From positions 1,488,001-1,552,000 of the forward strand of contig CAVWCQ010000008.1 of NCBI GenBank assembly GCA_963753545.1: DNA of 64,000 nt, in the 5' to 3' direction. Below, piece by piece: positions 61,787 to 64,000 of the stretch; within the stretch, counting starts at the first letter, position 1, and every line of letters begins with the position of its first letter. Source of the DNA: CAVWCQ01 sp963753545. Lineage in GTDB: Bacteria; Chloroflexota; Anaerolineae; Aggregatilineales; Aggregatilineaceae. The notes beneath the pieces were generated by a model, which ran no database searches, was not told the DNA's origin, and was given only the letters and a program-made list of their open reading frames with translations. The position numbers and the translations under genes are program-made.

Positions 61787-62323
61787 ATGCGCCATGTAAC
61801 CCATTTGATACCGCGCTATGTGCATGGTCAGCTTCGGTTGGCAAAACGCGCCCAGGTGATCAACCATGTGCGCGCCTGTGCCGACTGCCGGGCCGCGCTG
61901 GCTCGTGAAGAACGTCTGGTGGATGATCTGCGGCGTGAGATGCCCTCCCTAGGGACGATCAGCGCGGGACAGCTTAGCCGCGTCTGGGCCGGAGTCTGGG
62001 GGGGGATGGGCGCACGTTCCAGGCCGCGCTATTCGGGAACGAACTGGCTGCCCGGTCTGAGCGCGATGCTGGCTATGCTGCTGCTGGTCGCGCTGGCCCT
62101 CCCGATGATGGCTCACGCCGGGGAAGCCGTTCAGGCCGCCGCGCCGCATCAGGCGCTGCCCCACACACTGGTACCCGCTTCACCGACGCCGGAAGGAACC
62201 GATGATAGTATCTCGGCCCTGGTCAAGAGCGGAGTCAGCGACTCGCAGGTTACGGTTGCTTATGTGATTAATGTCGGCGCAGAGTCCGGCCCCGATGCCC
62301 GGCGCAACCGCGTCGCCTTTTGA
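61787..62323 (+). CDS. Anti-sigma factor with zinc finger (zf-HC2)
   Basis: A 178-residue protein starting MRHVTHLIPRYVHGQLRLAK. The ZAS motif is intact (HVRACADC: His-x3-Cys-x2-Cys) and one membrane helix follows (SAMLAMLLLVALALPMMAHA), with an extracytoplasmic tail of ~70 residues. This topology is that of transmembrane anti-sigma factors that hold an ECF sigma at the membrane until a signal releases it. The start codon is 2 nt after the sigma stop, so they are co-translated. Confidence 0.92.
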   Translation: MRHVTHLIPRYVHGQLRLAKRAQVINHVRACADCRAALAREERLVDDLRREMPSLGTISAGQLSRVWAGVWGGMGARSRPRYSGTNWLPGLSAMLAMLLLVALALPMMAHAGEAVQAAAPHQALPHTLVPASPTPEGTDDSISALVKSGVSDSQVTVAYVINVGAESGPDARRNRVAF

Positions 62324-62338
62324 AGTGGTGAGAGGTCA

Positions 62339-62791
62339 ATGTCTGGCACAGTGTTAATCCGCGAAATGGAACCGCGCGATATCCCGGCGGTTTGCCGCTT
62401 GATCCCGCAGTTGACGGGCAAGTCGATCAGCGAGCCGGATATGCAGAATCGCCTGGACTGGGTGAACGACAGCCCTATCGACTGGCTGTATGTGGCTGAA
62501 GTTGAAGGCTGCGTCGTCGGGTGGATGGGTTTTCGCCTGCGCGAACGGCTTGAAGCGATTGCCCGCTTTGGCGAGATTTCCGTGCTGGTGACCGATTCGT
62601 CGGTGCGCCGCCAGGGTGTTGGCCGGGCGCTGATGGATTTTGCCGAACAGCTCGCGCACGAAAAAGACTGCATCGGAACATGGCTGGTCAGCGGCTTTGC
62701 CCGCAAAGACGAGGCCCACCGCTTTTATGAGCAGTTGGGCTATACGACGACTGGCTATCGTTTTGTAAAATGGTTTGAGGACGGACATTAA
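62339..62791 (+). CDS. GNAT family N-acetyltransferase
   Basis: A 150-residue GNAT protein, starting VLIREMEPRDIPAVCRLIPQ with VGWMGFRLRERLEAIARFGE, and acetyl-CoA-binding VTDSSVRRQGVGRALMDFAE (R/Q-x-x-G-x-G/A). The last part (HRFYEQLGYTTTGYRFVKWF) is typical. GAGAGG lies upstream. It transfers an acetyl group to an unknown amine; its place in the sigma operon may be fortuitous. Confidence 0.93.
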   Translation: MSGTVLIREMEPRDIPAVCRLIPQLTGKSISEPDMQNRLDWVNDSPIDWLYVAEVEGCVVGWMGFRLRERLEAIARFGEISVLVTDSSVRRQGVGRALMDFAEQLAHEKDCIGTWLVSGFARKDEAHRFYEQLGYTTTGYRFVKWFEDGH

Positions 62792-62811
62792 ACTGTACTC
62801 CCGCGCGCTTT

Positions 62812-62880
62812 TTTCCCCTCGCTAGCCAGGCATGACATGCACCTGGAGAGGGGACCGAGCTTGCTCGGACGGGGTGAGGT
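62812..62880. repeat. CCTCGCTAGCCAGGC / GACCGAGCTTGCTCGG repeat
   Basis: CCCCTCGCTAGCCAGGCATG with GGAGAGGGG (CTCTCC-type hairpin) and GACCGAGCTTGCTCGGACGG lie between the GNAT gene and the TIGR03663 gene. The second part resembles a palindrome GAGCTTGCTC. Confidence 0.6.
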
Positions 62881-62904
62881 TATACGATACGGACGGGGAA
62901 AGTT

Positions 62905-64000
62905 ATGGCAACACGCGAACAAACGGTTGAAGGCTCAAACTCACGCGAGGGACTTTTTACGCGGGCGCTGGTGCGTCCCTATGTCCTGAGTTGGGAGACA
63001 GTCGCCTATACAGCAATTCTGATTTTGGCGATCATCACGCGCTTTGTGGACCTGGGCGCGCGGGTGATGAGCCACGATGAAAGCCTGCACACGTATTACT
63101 CGTGGCGGCTCTATGCCTTCGGAGAGTTTAACCACACGCCCCTGATGCACGGTCCGCTGATCTTTCACATGACCGCGCTCAATTATTTCCTGTTTGGCGA
63201 TAATGACTTTACGGCGCGCATTTATCCCGCCGTATTGGGCGTGCTGGTGGTCCTCTTCCCGCTGCTGCTGCGGCGCTGGCTGGGCCGGGTCGGAGCGGTG
63301 GTGGCGTCGTTCCTGCTGCTGATCTCGCCTATGACGATGTATTACAACCGCTACATCCGCGAAGATACGCCGACCGTCTTTTTTACACTGCTGATTCCCT
63401 ATTTCATTTTGCAGTATCTTGACGGCAACCCGCCGCGCCGGACCGTCTGGCTCTACGGGCTGTCGGCTTCGCTGCTGGGCATGCTGGCCTCGAAGGAAGT
63501 CGGGTTCATGTACGTGGCGATCTTCGGCAGTTTCCTGGTCCTGTACTGGCTGCTGCGCATGTTCCAGGACGCGACAAGCCGATCCGCGCAAGCGTAAGTT
63601 GGTCCCCGCTGAGGAGGAGAAGCGGTTCGCAGCTATATCTGATAGTGGCTGATTTGGTCCTGTTCGTCTCATCTGCTGTGGTGCTGGTGCTGCTGACCTC
63701 AAAGGAACTTGGGTTTGTATATACAGCGGCCTACGGCGTTTTTCTGTTGTTCCGCTTGCTGCTCGCGTTGTTCGGAAGTGCCGATCCGCGCAAACGGGAG
63801 ATGGCCGGAGAACCGGAATCGCTCCTGTCCCTGATCGTAGGCCACCTGGCCTTATTCGCCTTATGTGCCGCCTTTGCCTTCACATTCGGATCGTTCCTGC
63901 GCTTTGCCTTTTCCGCTTACCAATAGATCCCATCGGCGCTGCTCTTCCAGGGGATGTTGTTCCTTGTCGTCTATGTGCCGCTGGTGCTCCCGGATATCAT
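62905..64000 (+). CDS. TIGR03663-family PMT-like protein, broken and cut by the window end
   Basis: The N-terminus (TREQTVEGSNSREGLFTRAL) leads to a membrane helix (VAYTAILILAIITRFVDLGA) and the invariant residues recalled for TIGR03663: the DE in MSHDESLHTYYSWRLYAFGE and HGP in TPLMHGPLIFHMTAL. The frame changes near 63578 (extra A) and near 63630 (extra base), then meets an in-frame TAG at 63924-63926, after which a hydrophobic frame (IPSALLFQGMLFLVVYVPLV) runs to the window edge. TIGR03663 genes usually lie near TIGR03662 genes, as here. The role is unknown; sugar transfer is inferred. Confidence 0.82.

Overview
The window is GC-rich bacterial DNA. Gene content points to Chloroflexota, probably Anaerolineae-like. 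The main clues are two proteins with the hydrophobic YYYFGY region (DUF2298 / TIGR03662, 'Chlor_Arch_YYY') beside a TIGR03663-type PMT-like protein, TIR fused to a SUMF1 fold, Tat-type lipoproteins with WD40 propellers, and GC-rich dispersed palindromic repeats between genes. This is inferred from family content; no rRNA is present.

Layout. 0-6.3 kb (mostly minus): start of an aldehyde dehydrogenase, an AT-richer possible PD-(D/E)XK-fold gene with an AbrB-type regulator, then a tight operon of an (alpha/alpha)6 glycosidase, a TIR-SUMF1 protein and a methyltransferase. 6.4-17.8 kb: L,D-transpeptidase, a likely stand-alone structured RNA, OsmC, a broken multi-sensor histidine kinase, oligoendopeptidase F, a TIR membrane protein, a YyaL/SSP411 protein and a haloalkane dehalogenase. 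17.8-25.1 kb: two secreted proteins, a TnpB-only IS605-type element, a YdeI-like protein and a heavily frameshifted TPR lytic transglycosylase. 25.2-35.7 kb: small membrane and soluble proteins, a PMT-like glycosyltransferase, bL25, TrmI, a response regulator, a rhomboid protease, a sugar nucleotidyltransferase, a phosphomannomutase and a WD40 protein. 35.8-39.9 kb: a tandem pair of Tat/lipobox WD40 proteins with a cysteine-ladder tail, a PP2C-like phosphatase and tRNA-Gly. 40-64 kb (mostly plus): a surface-glycan region with a lipoprotein, polysaccharide deacetylase, LPG-synthase-like membrane protein, GT4 glycosyltransferase, haem-binding protein, methyltransferase, PMT, a giant PMT-DUF2298 protein, a second DUF2298 protein, another PMT-like protein, an ECF sigma / anti-sigma pair, a GNAT protein and a TIGR03663 protein running off the end.

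How the parts may work together. The nucleotidyltransferase and phosphomannomutase could supply activated sugar. GT4, methyltransferase and the PMT/DUF2298 proteins could build or transfer surface glycan from lipid-linked donors, and the sigma/anti-sigma pair sits where it could regulate the cluster. This is inference from context.

Sequence quality. About 30 reading-frame breaks interrupt otherwise well-conserved genes. Wherever I could rebuild the frame, nearly all are one extra base. An insertion-biased long-read assembly is the simplest explanation, so broken genes are reported as whole loci with break positions. The most unusual loci are the tandem WD40 lipoproteins with a CxC-ladder tail, the dispersed repeats translated inside two membrane-protein genes, and the candidate structured RNA at 7.6-7.8 kb.
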